Source: CBDHHC01 sp050633205 (GTDB lineage Bacteria > Pseudomonadota > Alphaproteobacteria > Rhizobiales > CBDHHC01). From it: a stretch of DNA of 46,566 nucleotides. The stretch is taken from NCBI GenBank assembly GCA_050633205.1, contig JBOEGA010000137.1, forward strand, positions 1-46,566. The letters are read 5' to 3'. Within the stretch, counting starts at the first letter, position 1; the number at the start of each line of letters is the position of its first letter. Below the pieces are notes generated by a model. The model ran no database searches and was not told where the DNA came from. It was given only the letters and a program-made list of their open reading frames with translations. A program made the translations under genes and the position numbers. This document shows, piece after piece, positions 6,390-14,447 of the stretch.

Positions 6390-7369
6390 CATTGCTGAAT
6401 ATTGTTTTCGGGATAGGGCGTGGCTTCATAAACAGCTCTGGCAATTGCTCTTGCCAGTGTATTTGCAGCGTAGCCTCCCAGTTTTGCCAGTGAAGATACC
6501 GGGTCCTTCAGGGGTATTTTTTCCGTAGAGAGAGCGAATACTATATCGCCATCGAGAGGTGTGTGGGCAGGATAGATTGCGTGGGACAGGCCAGTTTGAG
6601 CCATTATTGCAAAGCGTTCAGCCTGTGCGGAATTCAGGGTTACGTTGGTTGCGAGGATTGCGATTGTTGTGTTTTCACCTGCTCCGCCTTTTAGCACAGG
6701 CTCTGCCGCATCTTCCGGGATTGGCGAAGGAAAGCCCATGCCGCCAAATTCTGCGTTCAGTTCAAAAGGGGCGGCCCAGAAATGTTTTGTCTTTCCAACT
6801 GTTGTACTGCCAGCAGCATTGACGGCGACGAGTGCCCCGATCTGAATACCGTCATCAGTTATTAAAGATGCACTGCCCAGACCACCTTTGAAGTTTACAG
6901 TTGATGTACCATAGCCGGCACCGACTGTTCCAAGTGCGAAAGTCTCACCCGCGGTCTGGCAGGCCTGATAGGCCATATCCTGAAATGGCGGTCGTTTTCC
7001 CCAGTCCTTGTTACCGCCGTTCAGCATATCAAATAATATTGCCTGAGGTACGATAGGAATTCTGGCTGAGCCAACCGGAAAGCCTTTTCCCTGCTCTTTC
7101 AGATAACTCTGTACTCCGGTTGCTGCGTCCAGACCAAAGGCTGAACCGCCTGATAATACAAGCGCATGAACACGATCAACTGAATATTTCGGGTCAAGTA
7201 ATGTTGTTTCGCGTGTGCCGGGGCCACCACCACGGATATCGACTGCTGCTACGGAAGGTTCATCGGGGAGTAATACTGTTACTCCTGTGCGAACATCCGC
7301 GTTATGCATATTGCCGATGCGAAGGCCATCGACATCTGTGATCAGGTTTTTGGGGCCAGGTTGATTCAT
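6380..7369 (-). CDS. P1 (DmpA/NylC) family peptidase
   Basis: 329 residues with the P1 N-terminal nucleophile peptidase layout: GLRIGN near the start, GGGPGTRET, the SGGSAFGLD block (residues ~92-100), the GTVGAGYGT segment, and the NTTIAILATNVTL strand that leads into the self-cleavage/nucleophile region. Known relatives are beta-aminopeptidase, D-esterase/L-aminopeptidase and nylon oligomer hydrolase; substrate is uncertain. Its ATG overlaps the upstream TetR stop as ATGA, so it is probably translationally coupled and co-regulated with the thioesterase and TetR genes. Confidence 0.88.
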   Translation of the reverse strand: MNQPGPKNLITDVDGLRIGNMHNADVRTGVTVLLPDEPSVAAVDIRGGGPGTRETTLLDPKYSVDRVHALVLSGGSAFGLDAATGVQSYLKEQGKGFPVGSARIPIVPQAILFDMLNGGNKDWGKRPPFQDMAYQACQTAGETFALGTVGAGYGTSTVNFKGGLGSASLITDDGIQIGALVAVNAAGSTTVGKTKHFWAAPFELNAEFGGMGFPSPIPEDAAEPVLKGGAGENTTIAILATNVTLNSAQAERFAIMAQTGLSHAIYPAHTPLDGDIVFALSTEKIPLKDPVSSLAKLGGYAANTLARAIARAVYEATPYPENNIQQCYR

Positions 7370-7968
7370 ATGATGTTATCCAGAGCTGTATAAATGGCGA
7401 GTTGCTGCAATATATACTGTTTCGCCAGTTTATCCGATTTGGCTTTAAATAGTCTATTGTGCCAGAGATTTATAAATCCATGTGTCATAGACCAGGCACG
7501 GATTACTTTATCTCTGAGGTCCGATGAAATTTTGTCTTCATGGGATATGTCACCAATTGCGCAAGCTGCCGAGCGAATAAGCTTTTGTATTTCAGACTCA
7601 ATGTCAGGCGTATTGTAGAATTTCCTGCCTAATTCTGAAAACATGAGACTATATAGTTTTTTGGCCTCAAATGCGAAATTGACATAATTGGACAGAAATT
7701 CCTCTGCTGTTTCCGGTTGCGCCTTTTCCTGGATTGTGTTCAGGTCTTTAAACCCCTGCAATATAACGCTGGCAACAAGAGCGTCTTTATTTTTGAAGTG
7801 GCGATATAGTGCGCTATGATCCACGCCGCATTCTTTTGCTATCTGACGCAGGTTGAGTGAGTGTACGCCCTCATTTTTGATCAGATTATAAGCCAGCGTG
7901 GAGGCTGTTTCTTTAAGGTTTCCATGATGGAATCCCTGTTTTTCTATTTCTTCAGAGATACGTGCCAT
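7366..7968 (-). CDS. TetR/AcrR family transcriptional regulator
   Basis: 200 residues. The N-terminal helix-turn-helix lies at ~25-60 (LNLRQIAKECGVDHSALYRHFKNK, given here as family-typical LRQIAKECGV...LYRHFKNKD). The C-terminal part resembles the WHG-type ligand domain. The gene starts inside the 3' end of the thioesterase gene (25-nt overlap) and ends in an ATGA overlap with the P1 peptidase gene, so the three form one operon. A perfect palindrome at 8431-8455 upstream of the operon is the likely operator, implying autoregulation. The inducer is unknown; an acyl-CoA or small amide is possible, given the enzymes it sits between (inference). Confidence 0.88.
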   Translation of the reverse strand: MARISEEIEKQGFHHGNLKETASTLAYNLIKNEGVHSLNLRQIAKECGVDHSALYRHFKNKDALVASVILQGFKDLNTIQEKAQPETAEEFLSNYVNFAFEAKKLYSLMFSELGRKFYNTPDIESEIQKLIRSAACAIGDISHEDKISSDLRDKVIRAWSMTHGFINLWHNRLFKAKSDKLAKQYILQQLAIYTALDNII

Positions 7969-8390
7969 GTGACCTTGACTACGGAGATATCATTTTCCTC
8001 TTCGTCTTTTATGGTGACGATTACATTAAATATGATCTTACCCTCAGTTTTCAGGTTTTCGCGAAGTTCTGCAGGATCATCTTCTGTTTTGCCATGAGCG
8101 GTTAAAGTAGTTTTACCGACCTTAAGAAATTCCATTGATGAGTTACTGACAACGGGACGGGCTTCCATCATAAACGGAGCCAGTGCTCCTCCCATAGCTC
8201 CACCTGATGCTGTTTCTGCCAGAGTGAAAATTACTCCGGCATGAGCCGATCCTATGTGATTCAAAAGCTCCGGCTTAAGCTGAACAGTACACTCGGATAC
8301 CCCGTCACCAACACTCAGGACCTCTACTCCTATATGACGGGCAAAGGGAACTGTGTCAGATATCCGCTTGCGGATCATCTCATAAACCAT
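7944..8390 (-). CDS. PaaI/DUF4442-type hotdog thioesterase
   Basis: 148 residues with a single hotdog fold. The conserved stretch LLNHIGSAHAGVIFTLAETA, seen in PaaI-like and DUF4442 thioesterases, carries the HxGxxFTLAE active-site region. The frame is open for 52 codons further upstream, but ATG 8390 is preferred because GAGG lies 6 nt before it and because longer versions would run through the palindromic operator at 8431-8455. It is the first gene of an overlapping operon with TetR and a P1 peptidase. It probably hydrolyses an acyl-CoA ester in the cytoplasm; the exact substrate is not visible. Confidence 0.82.
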   Translation of the reverse strand: MVYEMIRKRISDTVPFARHIGVEVLSVGDGVSECTVQLKPELLNHIGSAHAGVIFTLAETASGGAMGGALAPFMMEARPVVSNSSMEFLKVGKTTLTAHGKTEDDPAELRENLKTEGKIIFNVIVTIKDEEENDISVVKVTWHVSLKK

Positions 8391-8430
8391 TGAGGGCCTC
8401 ACTGTGTATATGATTTTTATCATTGCTTTT

Positions 8431-8455
8431 ATCATGTCACCAACGGTGACATGAT
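8431..8455. promoter_or_regulatory. Perfect palindromic operator (probable TetR site)
   Basis: An 11-bp inverted repeat, ATCATGTCACC and GGTGACATGAT, is separated by 3 nt (25 bp in total). It sits 41-65 bp upstream of the thioesterase start, where the promoter should be. Length and symmetry suit a TetR-family dimer, and the operon encodes one. Confidence 0.78.
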
Positions 8456-8615
8456 AGGAAAATATTGTCAAGTATGCGAGGAAGATCTTGTCAGGCAGGC
8501 ATTTTCTGCCGGGTATCAGACGTGGGAAATCCCGGAAAACAGCCATTTTCTGATAGGCATGGTCCTTGCGTATAGTTTTTCAGTATTGTTAGAGAGAGTT
8601 AGAGAGTACTACGTT

Positions 8616-8834
8616 ATGAAAAATACCCAACCTACCATCTTCACTTCTAATATTGCTCAACTGAATCTAAAAGCTGAAGTCTTCAGTACGAGCGGTTATG
8701 AATTTCCTGACTTTTTAAAGATCCTTGAGGAAGCAAAGGCGAGTGGCTTTCTGGAGGAAAAAACGATTTTTTGTGTAAATCCCATAGCCGAAAATGGGGC
8801 TAATTTTGCATTACAGAATTTTTCAGAGAACTGA
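8616..8834 (+). CDS. Small hypothetical protein
   Basis: 72 residues from ATG 8616, which follows an AGAGAGAG-rich purine stretch that could bind ribosomes. The frame remains open upstream to 8451, but that part runs through the operator palindrome and reads unlike protein. The product is soluble, with no signal or membrane segment, and I recognise no family. It is divergent from the thioesterase operon. It may be real or a chance frame. Confidence 0.35.
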   Translation: MKNTQPTIFTSNIAQLNLKAEVFSTSGYEFPDFLKILEEAKASGFLEEKTIFCVNPIAENGANFALQNFSEN

Positions 8835-8866
8835 CTAGTGCGAGGTAATTACCGCTAAAAAACATA

Positions 8867-8924
8867 TTAATTGCATATGTATGTATAAAAATTGCAATTA
8901 ACCCTAAATGGATAACACTCCATT
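8867..8924. promoter_or_regulatory. Two inverted repeats upstream of a small ORF
   Basis: A perfect 9-bp inverted repeat, TTAATTGCA/TGCAATTAA (8867-8875 and 8893-8901, 17-nt spacer), is followed by AATGGA/TCCATT (8907-8912 and 8919-8924). Both lie 50-110 bp before the 47-codon ORF at 8978. They could be regulator sites or leader structure. Confidence 0.35.
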
Positions 8925-8977
8925 AACACTCTCTCACTATCTGTATAGTTGTAGTAACCAGTTGCAGGGATAATGAC

Positions 8978-9121
8978 ATGAAAGCACAATCTTCCAAGAA
9001 AGTTTCACATGATACCAATACTCTCGAACTCAGGCCCGAGTGGATCGTAAAAACGAGTATCTCAGGTATCAGAATGGACAAGACTAATCAGAATTCATCA
9101 GTGGCTAACAAAGCTAATTAA
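8978..9121 (+). CDS. Small ORF, 47 residues, unknown function
   Basis: ATG 8978 is preceded by CAGGGATAATGAC, a plausible ribosome site. The product begins MKAQSSKKVSHD and ends SSVANKAN. It is polar, basic in its first third, and has no membrane segment or cysteine. A hairpin follows 15 nt after the stop. Context (own leader with inverted repeats, hairpin after the stop) suggests a genuine short transcript, coding or not. The stretch from here to 9346 holds nothing else I can identify. Confidence 0.4.
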   Translation: MKAQSSKKVSHDTNTLELRPEWIVKTSISGIRMDKTNQNSSVANKAN

Positions 9122-9136
9122 TATTCAAATTATACG

Positions 9137-9167
9137 CGGGCGAGGCCTGGGTCAGGGGCCACGCCCG
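9137..9167 (+). terminator. GC-rich hairpin after the 47-residue ORF
   Basis: The outer stem CGGGCG/CGCCCG (9137-9142 with 9162-9167) and an inner GGCC/GGCC pairing form a stable hairpin. It is not followed by a T-run, so intrinsic termination would be weak; it may instead stabilise the 3' end. Confidence 0.4.
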
Positions 9168-9346
9168 ATGAAATGACATTCCGGACTACATTCATATTAC
9201 TATACTTACCTTGAACTTTATCCTGCATATTACGGTAAAAGCTTCACCATACGCAGTTCTGGACCTAAGTTACTTTCCACAAGAATGCCATAATACCTAC
9301 ATAGAAGCGGTTACGAAAAAAATATAACTAACCTATTGGTGGCAGC

Positions 9347-10102
9347 ATGGAAAATTTAATCAGGCCAGCGCAGAGACTGGTGCGCTTATCATTATTATCA
9401 GTTTTTGCCCTCCTGTTTTACAGCAGCAGCGCTTATGCGAACGACTTTTCATTTGTTACGTTGCTGCAGAATGAGAATCTGGTCTCTATTGTTATATCTG
9501 TTTTTGCCTTTATCGGCTCTGCATTCAGTTTTTATATGACTGTTCTGCGTGGAGCGAAGATTAAGGGCTATGTATCTCCTGTTGTTCAGTTTCAGAGTTT
9601 TCAGCGGACCGGTGGCGGTTTTACGGAATATTTTAACGTACCGCTGACTGTTATGAACGGGGGTGCAAAGTCAGCTATTATCCAATCCATTACGCTTGAG
9701 GTTATGAATCCCCATCTGAAGCAATCCAGATTTTATTACCCGCAGGCTTCAGGCAGCTTTATTGATAGCGCAAACGGGCGTGAAGCTCCATTTACTCCGG
9801 TAGCGGTTGCCGGGCGGGAGTCCAAGTCACTTCAGCTTATATTTGACAGAAAACCCGGACAGGAAGACAGCCCTGAGCAGATTGCACAGGATATTCGGCA
9901 TGTTGATGTGGAGGGTGGAACTTTCGGGTTCAGGCTTTACCTGCATGTTATTTCCGGCGGTAAGGTAAAAACGCAGACGCTGACCTTTAATATGTTGATT
10001 GAACGTCTTGATTACCGCAGATTTGGCGGTGGTGGCAGTATGCCAATGTATGATGTTAATTTTGCCAAACAGCCCGGCGGGATGGCTGCTGTAACGGTTT
10101 AA
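9347..10102 (+). CDS. Exported/membrane-anchored hypothetical protein
   Basis: 251 residues. A hydrophobic N-terminus ends in SSAYAND, which looks like a signal peptide with AxA-type cleavage near residue 31. A second hydrophobic segment at ~45-66 (VSIVISVFAFIGSAFSF) would anchor it. The remaining ~180 residues are beta-rich and polar, with a glycine-rich motif near the C-terminus (RRFGGGGS). I do not recognise the family. The gene stands alone with its own terminator just downstream; GGTGG a few bases before ATG may be the ribosome site. Confidence 0.7.
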   Translation: MENLIRPAQRLVRLSLLSVFALLFYSSSAYANDFSFVTLLQNENLVSIVISVFAFIGSAFSFYMTVLRGAKIKGYVSPVVQFQSFQRTGGGFTEYFNVPLTVMNGGAKSAIIQSITLEVMNPHLKQSRFYYPQASGSFIDSANGREAPFTPVAVAGRESKSLQLIFDRKPGQEDSPEQIAQDIRHVDVEGGTFGFRLYLHVISGGKVKTQTLTFNMLIERLDYRRFGGGGSMPMYDVNFAKQPGGMAAVTV

Positions 10103-10108
10103 TGCTAT

Positions 10109-10145
10109 TGCCCGGAAGGTTACTGGATTTTCCGGGCATGTTTTC
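10109..10145 (+). terminator. Intrinsic terminator
   Basis: TGCCCGGAA/TTCCGGGCA stem (10109-10117 with 10130-10138) followed by TGTTTTC. It ends the 9347-10102 gene and lies just before the stop of the convergent RuBisCO-like gene. Confidence 0.75.
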
Positions 10146-10149
10146 TATA

Positions 10150-11265
10150 TCACACGTCACCCAAAGCTTTGCGCATGTCTTTTACGCCTTCACCAATGCG
10201 GTCACCGTAGCGCAGGAGGCTTCCGCCTAACAGGTATACGACATCATCTCCGTACATGTTTTTCATATCGGCTGCACGGTCCGGGGACATTCCGCCGCCG
10301 GGACTTGGGAGTATTGGCCGGCCGTGAGCTTCTTCCGAGCGGCACTCATTTACGATAGATGTGCATTCTTCTGCGGAAAAGCCAAAGCGACCGCCGACGT
10401 TCGGGAAGATAGAGATGTCGGTTCCGGCGAGACGCTGGAGCGTTGCGAACATCATGGCGTGGGTGAGGCCCGTGTCTTCAGAGAGGACATATGGACCGAG
10501 GAACGTCGGATGGGCCATGATGGGCAGGTTGAAGTTTTCGTCTCTGGCAAGGCGATGAATCAGGTCAAAACCGAAGAGGCCGGGCATTATGAGAACGCCG
10601 CCTGCGCCTGCATCTTTGGCAAATTTTGCATATTCAATCAGGTCTTGTGAGTGGCCTGCGATGTTCGGAAAATAGAGTGTGTTTCCGCCTGTTTCGCTGT
10701 TTGCTTTGGCGACAGCAGAGCAGATTGTTTCCACACGTTCCTTGAATGGTGACATGTGCTGGTTGGTAAGGCCGTGGTCATCTTTTATGATTTCAGCTCC
10801 GGCGAGGGCACAGCGATAGGAAATTTCGGCCAGCGTTTGGGAAGATGACCCTTGCGGTTTTATGACAGGAGAGATCATTCCAGTGGTGGAGTTTCCGGTA
10901 AGTTTGCGGACTCCATTTATACCGAATTTAGCTCCGGGGAAACGGGAGAGCATTTCCGGCCCCAGCTCAAGACCGGTGACCTTGATGCCCTTCTGGATTG
11001 AGGAATTGCCAAAGATTACGTTGATCAGTTGTGGCAATTCATCTGATGCACTATCGGGGCTGTAGGAAATCTGTGTGGTGAAGCGGCCTTTTGATTCAAA
11101 TGCCACTTCCTCAACACGGCCCATGATTTCGTCTTCGATATATCCCTGCGGTACGACATCACGTGGAATCTCTACCGTCTGCTCAAGGGCGATGCCTTCA
11201 GCTCGTTTTAAAGCTTCCGCTTCTGTGTCTGCGAAAACCTGGTAAGTTACGATAAAGCGTTCCAT
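10150..11265 (-). CDS. RuBisCO-like protein (form IV)
   Basis: 371 residues, shorter than true RuBisCO large subunits (~470) and typical of RuBisCO-like proteins. The barrel is recognisable: IKPQG (K136, equivalent to the active-site lysine of loop 1), then IIKDDHG (residues 160-165), where the carbamylatable lysine and the aspartate are kept but the usual glutamate of KDDE is histidine; later MAHPTFLG, PSPGGGM and LLGGSLLRYG. It is unlikely to fix CO2; relatives act as enolases, isomerases or decarboxylases on sugar phosphates, including the apionate and methionine-salvage branches. It is the last gene of an operon with a split transketolase (26-nt gap), pointing to an uncharacterised pentose or branched-sugar route (inference). 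Confidence 0.87.
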   Translation of the reverse strand: MERFIVTYQVFADTEAEALKRAEGIALEQTVEIPRDVVPQGYIEDEIMGRVEEVAFESKGRFTTQISYSPDSASDELPQLINVIFGNSSIQKGIKVTGLELGPEMLSRFPGAKFGINGVRKLTGNSTTGMISPVIKPQGSSSQTLAEISYRCALAGAEIIKDDHGLTNQHMSPFKERVETICSAVAKANSETGGNTLYFPNIAGHSQDLIEYAKFAKDAGAGGVLIMPGLFGFDLIHRLARDENFNLPIMAHPTFLGPYVLSEDTGLTHAMMFATLQRLAGTDISIFPNVGGRFGFSAEECTSIVNECRSEEAHGRPILPSPGGGMSPDRAADMKNMYGDDVVYLLGGSLLRYGDRIGEGVKDMRKALGDV

Positions 11266-11291
11266 GTGTTTTGTTGTTCCTGTTTTAGATA

Positions 11292-12296
11292 TTATAGCGC
11301 TTCTGCTTTGGCGTCGGAGTGGACTTCATCGAAGCGGACGGCTTTTAGTTTGCGTTCGGTGATGCCGGTTCTCTGACCCAGAAGTTTGTCTACACCTTTG
11401 ACAAGTGCCAGTGCATCGAGCCCGTAGTGGCGCATCAGGTATGGCCTTGAACCACCATGGGCATAGGTGTCATTGAGGCCGAGGCGGATGAGTTTTTTGC
11501 CAACGCCAGCTTCTGCCATTGTTTCAGCAACCAGTGAGCCGATACCGCCAGTTACCACGTGATTTTCAAGGGTTATTACACCATGCTTTACGGCTGCGAT
11601 ATGGTCCAGCAAAGGCTGTGTTTTGAATGGTTTTATTGTGTTAATATGAAGATGGCGGACAGATACGCCTGCGGCTTCAAGGGCCGGGCGGGCGCGCATT
11701 GCTTCTTCGGTTGTGATGCCTGAAGTTACTATCAGGACGTCGTCACCCAGCGCCAGTTCACGCATTTTTCCGACACGGATTCCGGTTTTGAAAAGCTTTG
11801 GAACCATGCCACGAAGGATACGGCAATAGACAGGGCCATCAATGGAATCGGCAGCTTTACAGATTGAGCTGACTTCGGTTGCGTCGCCAGTTTCCAATAT
11901 TGTCATATTGGGGATGGAGCGCATTACGGAGATGTCTTCAATGGCCTGATGGGTCATTCCGCCGGGTGTTGTGACGCCGGGAAGGAAGCCCATAAGTCTG
12001 ACTTTACGGCGTGGGTAGGCGATTGATGCCATTAGCTGGTCGTATGGACGGCGATAGAGAAATACACCAAATGTGTGCAGGAAGGGGCGGTATCCGGCAA
12101 GGCCTAATCCACCTGCAAAGCTTAACATATTCTGTTCCGCCATTCCGAGTGAAAGAAACTGGTCCGGGTGGCGATCGCGGAAGCCATCAATCTCGCATGA
12201 GGATGTCAGGTCGGCTGAAAGGCAGAGCACTTCCGGGTTTGCGACGGCATATTTTTCGAAGGCGGTTGCGTATGGGCGTTTGATCATTTTGAACAT
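11292..12296 (-). CDS. Transketolase C-terminal subunit
   Basis: 334 residues covering the pyrimidine-binding and C-terminal domains of transketolase. It starts at the usual point for split enzymes (SADLTSS near residue 26), with GMAEQNML carrying the glutamate that activates thiamine diphosphate, then PGVTTPGGMTHQAIEDI, and the LENHVVTGGIGS segment of the last domain. It follows the N-terminal subunit gene after 75 nt and precedes the RuBisCO-like gene, in one transcription unit. Split transketolases of this kind occur in dedicated sugar catabolic operons, such as apulose-4-phosphate cleavage, as well as in archaeal-type central metabolism. Confidence 0.9.
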   Translation of the reverse strand: MFKMIKRPYATAFEKYAVANPEVLCLSADLTSSCEIDGFRDRHPDQFLSLGMAEQNMLSFAGGLGLAGYRPFLHTFGVFLYRRPYDQLMASIAYPRRKVRLMGFLPGVTTPGGMTHQAIEDISVMRSIPNMTILETGDATEVSSICKAADSIDGPVYCRILRGMVPKLFKTGIRVGKMRELALGDDVLIVTSGITTEEAMRARPALEAAGVSVRHLHINTIKPFKTQPLLDHIAAVKHGVITLENHVVTGGIGSLVAETMAEAGVGKKLIRLGLNDTYAHGGSRPYLMRHYGLDALALVKGVDKLLGQRTGITERKLKAVRFDEVHSDAKAEAL

Positions 12297-12371
12297 TATT
12301 GTTTACCTCGCGGGGCGCGTCGGGAAATTACTGTTACTGGTTTCTGGCTGGCATTTTTCATGATCTTATCC

Positions 12372-13496
12372 CTAATGGTCATACTGGATTGGATCTACGC
12401 CAAGCTCTTCAGCTATGGATATATTCATTTCCGCACGCTCTTCTTCGGAGTTAAAGCGAACATAGTGCAGTTTCGGGAAACGGCGCTCGAGGAAACTCAT
12501 ACCTTTGAATGGTGAGGTATTTGCCAGGATAATCAGCGGCTGGCCCTGATGAGGTTCTTTTGCGGCCTGTTTGATAGCTTTCAGGTCGTGGCCATCCACG
12601 TCTACTGCAACAGCGCCGAAAGAGCGAAGTTTTGTTGCGATGTCGCGAACTTCCATAACGCTGTCCATAGCGCCATCGCACTGCTGGCGGTTTACGTCCA
12701 TGATTGCGCAGACATTATCAATTCCGTGATGGGCGCAGGCCTGTACAGCTTCCCATGTCTGGCCTTCCTGTACTTCACCGTCTGACATGAAGACCCAGAC
12801 TTTGCCCTTTTCCTTACGCTTTTTGCGACCCCATGCGAGGCCAGCAGCGGTTGAAAGGCCTATGCCCAGAGTTCCGTTATGCACTTCCATGCCCGGAGAG
12901 TGTTCAGCACCGATCATTTCTACAGAAGAGCCGTCTTCGTTAAACATTTCGAGGCCTTCAGGAGCCATACGTCCCATTTCGATGAGGGTCGCATAGGCAA
13001 CCAGTGCGTAGTGTGCAGGAGTGATAAAGAGGCGGTCGTACATTGGTTCGGCAGGGCCGTTATATCCGGCGCCAGTTCTGTATTTTTTGTTTTTTGCAGA
13101 TGGAACACCGCAGAATGGTTCCGGGATCATCGGGAGTGTCGGGTCACCCAGCTTCAACTCATCGTTGTAGAGCCATGCCAGTTGCTCGGCTGCGGAACAG
13201 GCCTGACTGAGGTAGCCACCGTTATTTCTGATGGTATGCTCGAACACACGACGGCGGATGCCCATGGCAATATCTGCTGTTTTTGGCTTATTACTTTTGC
13301 GTTTAGATGCAGATTTAACCGCCAACTTACCTGCTGGCTTAGTCACTGATTTAGATTGAGTTTTAGACTTCGTTTTCAGTTTAGCTTTAGTCTTAACCTT
13401 TGTATCAGCTTTTGTCCGTGCTTTTGCCGGGGTCTTTGATTTTGGCTTTTTCTGTTGCTCGGCATCGGCTTTGGTCGGGCTTTTTTTACGCGCCAT
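12372..13496 (-). CDS. Transketolase N-terminal subunit with lysine-rich N-terminal tail
   Basis: 374 residues. From about residue 78 (MGIRRRV) it is a normal TPP-binding subunit: IRNNGGYLSQACSAAE, EHSPGMEVHNGTLG, and the thiamine-binding SDGEVQEGQTWE...DVNRQQ motif. Residues 1-77 are an unusual low-complexity extension in which about one residue in three is lysine (24 of the first 72), mixed with Ala, Thr, Ser and Pro. It resembles histone H1 tails or bacterial nucleoid proteins. The extension is in frame with no stop, and an internal start at M78 is possible. It is the first gene of the operon that continues with the C-subunit and the RuBisCO-like protein. Confidence 0.9.
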   Translation of the reverse strand: MARKKSPTKADAEQQKKPKSKTPAKARTKADTKVKTKAKLKTKSKTQSKSVTKPAGKLAVKSASKRKSNKPKTADIAMGIRRRVFEHTIRNNGGYLSQACSAAEQLAWLYNDELKLGDPTLPMIPEPFCGVPSAKNKKYRTGAGYNGPAEPMYDRLFITPAHYALVAYATLIEMGRMAPEGLEMFNEDGSSVEMIGAEHSPGMEVHNGTLGIGLSTAAGLAWGRKKRKEKGKVWVFMSDGEVQEGQTWEAVQACAHHGIDNVCAIMDVNRQQCDGAMDSVMEVRDIATKLRSFGAVAVDVDGHDLKAIKQAAKEPHQGQPLIILANTSPFKGMSFLERRFPKLHYVRFNSEEERAEMNISIAEELGVDPIQYDH

Positions 13497-13723
13497 GAAG
13501 TACTCCCGTATCGTCGCTTATTTTTAAATGTTTTAAAGCATGAAGGTCGTTATGTGTAAACGCATTAGTTCTTTTGTTTAATGACACTACCACGATATTA
13601 TAATTTATTTGTTTATCTAAAGGCAGCGACATAATGCACCCCTCTTTTTATATTTTAACCATGAACCTTGTGGAGAGTCGCACCGACATAAAAAATAACA
13701 AATTGAGACGCAGGGGAAAGAAA

Positions 13724-14245
13724 ATGCATATAATTATTGGATTGCTTAGCGCAGTTGGCCTGGTGGTTATGGTTCTCTGGCGCATTAGCATGGCTATTCA
13801 GGCTTCACGCGAGATTGCCGGAGCTGCTCAGGATGCCAAAGGTTTTTTCCGTAGAAATAAATGGCGGAAGAAAGTCAATGCAGATCAGCTTAAACAAATT
13901 GAAGACCCCAGGGAAGCAGCAGTGATTATGATGGTGGCTGTTGCAGAGTCTGATGGATCAATTTCTGATAAAGAATGCAAAAAGATCATTCATATTATCA
14001 TGAACAAGTTTGAAGCGTCTCAGAAGGTTGCTGAAGAATTTCTTGCTCAAGCGAGGTGGATGACAAAAGATGCCGGAGATCTTACAAGTTTTCTGAACCG
14101 CCTGAAGCCAGTTATTCAACGATCCTGCGATGCCACCCAGAAGCAAGAGCTTATCGAGATGCTTAAAGAGGTTGCCGAAGTTGAGGGACGTTATGAAGGA
14201 AATATTCACGACAGTATTGACCGCTTAAAGCGTAACCTTGGCTAG
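13724..14245 (+). CDS. TerB-like protein with N-terminal membrane segment
   Basis: 173 residues from ATG 13724, chosen because AGGGGAAAG precedes it; a longer in-frame start at 13634 has no such site. Residues ~1-20 form one hydrophobic helix. Residues ~70-165 match the all-helical TerB/tellurite-resistance fold, with the acidic motif AVAESDGSISDKE that binds metal in this family, and a C-terminal EVAEVEGRYE repeat of it. Function in the cell is not known; TerB domains usually act with membrane stress modules. It is a single gene, divergent from the transketolase operon, with a strong terminator. Confidence 0.75.
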   Translation: MHIIIGLLSAVGLVVMVLWRISMAIQASREIAGAAQDAKGFFRRNKWRKKVNADQLKQIEDPREAAVIMMVAVAESDGSISDKECKKIIHIIMNKFEASQKVAEEFLAQARWMTKDAGDLTSFLNRLKPVIQRSCDATQKQELIEMLKEVAEVEGRYEGNIHDSIDRLKRNLG

Positions 14246-14282
14246 CCTGCCTCCTGAACTACTGAGCGAAATTCACGTTTTT

Positions 14283-14314
14283 AAAAAGCTTCCTGTAAAA
14301 ACAGGGAGCTTTTT
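14283..14314. terminator. Strong bidirectional intrinsic terminator
   Basis: The stem AAAAAGCTTCCTGT pairs with ACAGGGAGCTTTTT, with a 4-nt loop, A-run before and T-run after. It ends the TerB-like gene. Confidence 0.9.
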
Positions 14315-14447
14315 CTATTCCCATGCTTACCTACCTTAATTTTGCTTCCTTTTTTTTGCTTAATTCTATTTGCAGAGGTAACTTTTATGGACTCTGCAGT
14401 CTTAAGGGTGCAGCAAAAATCAGAAACATTAAAAATGTGAGATTATT

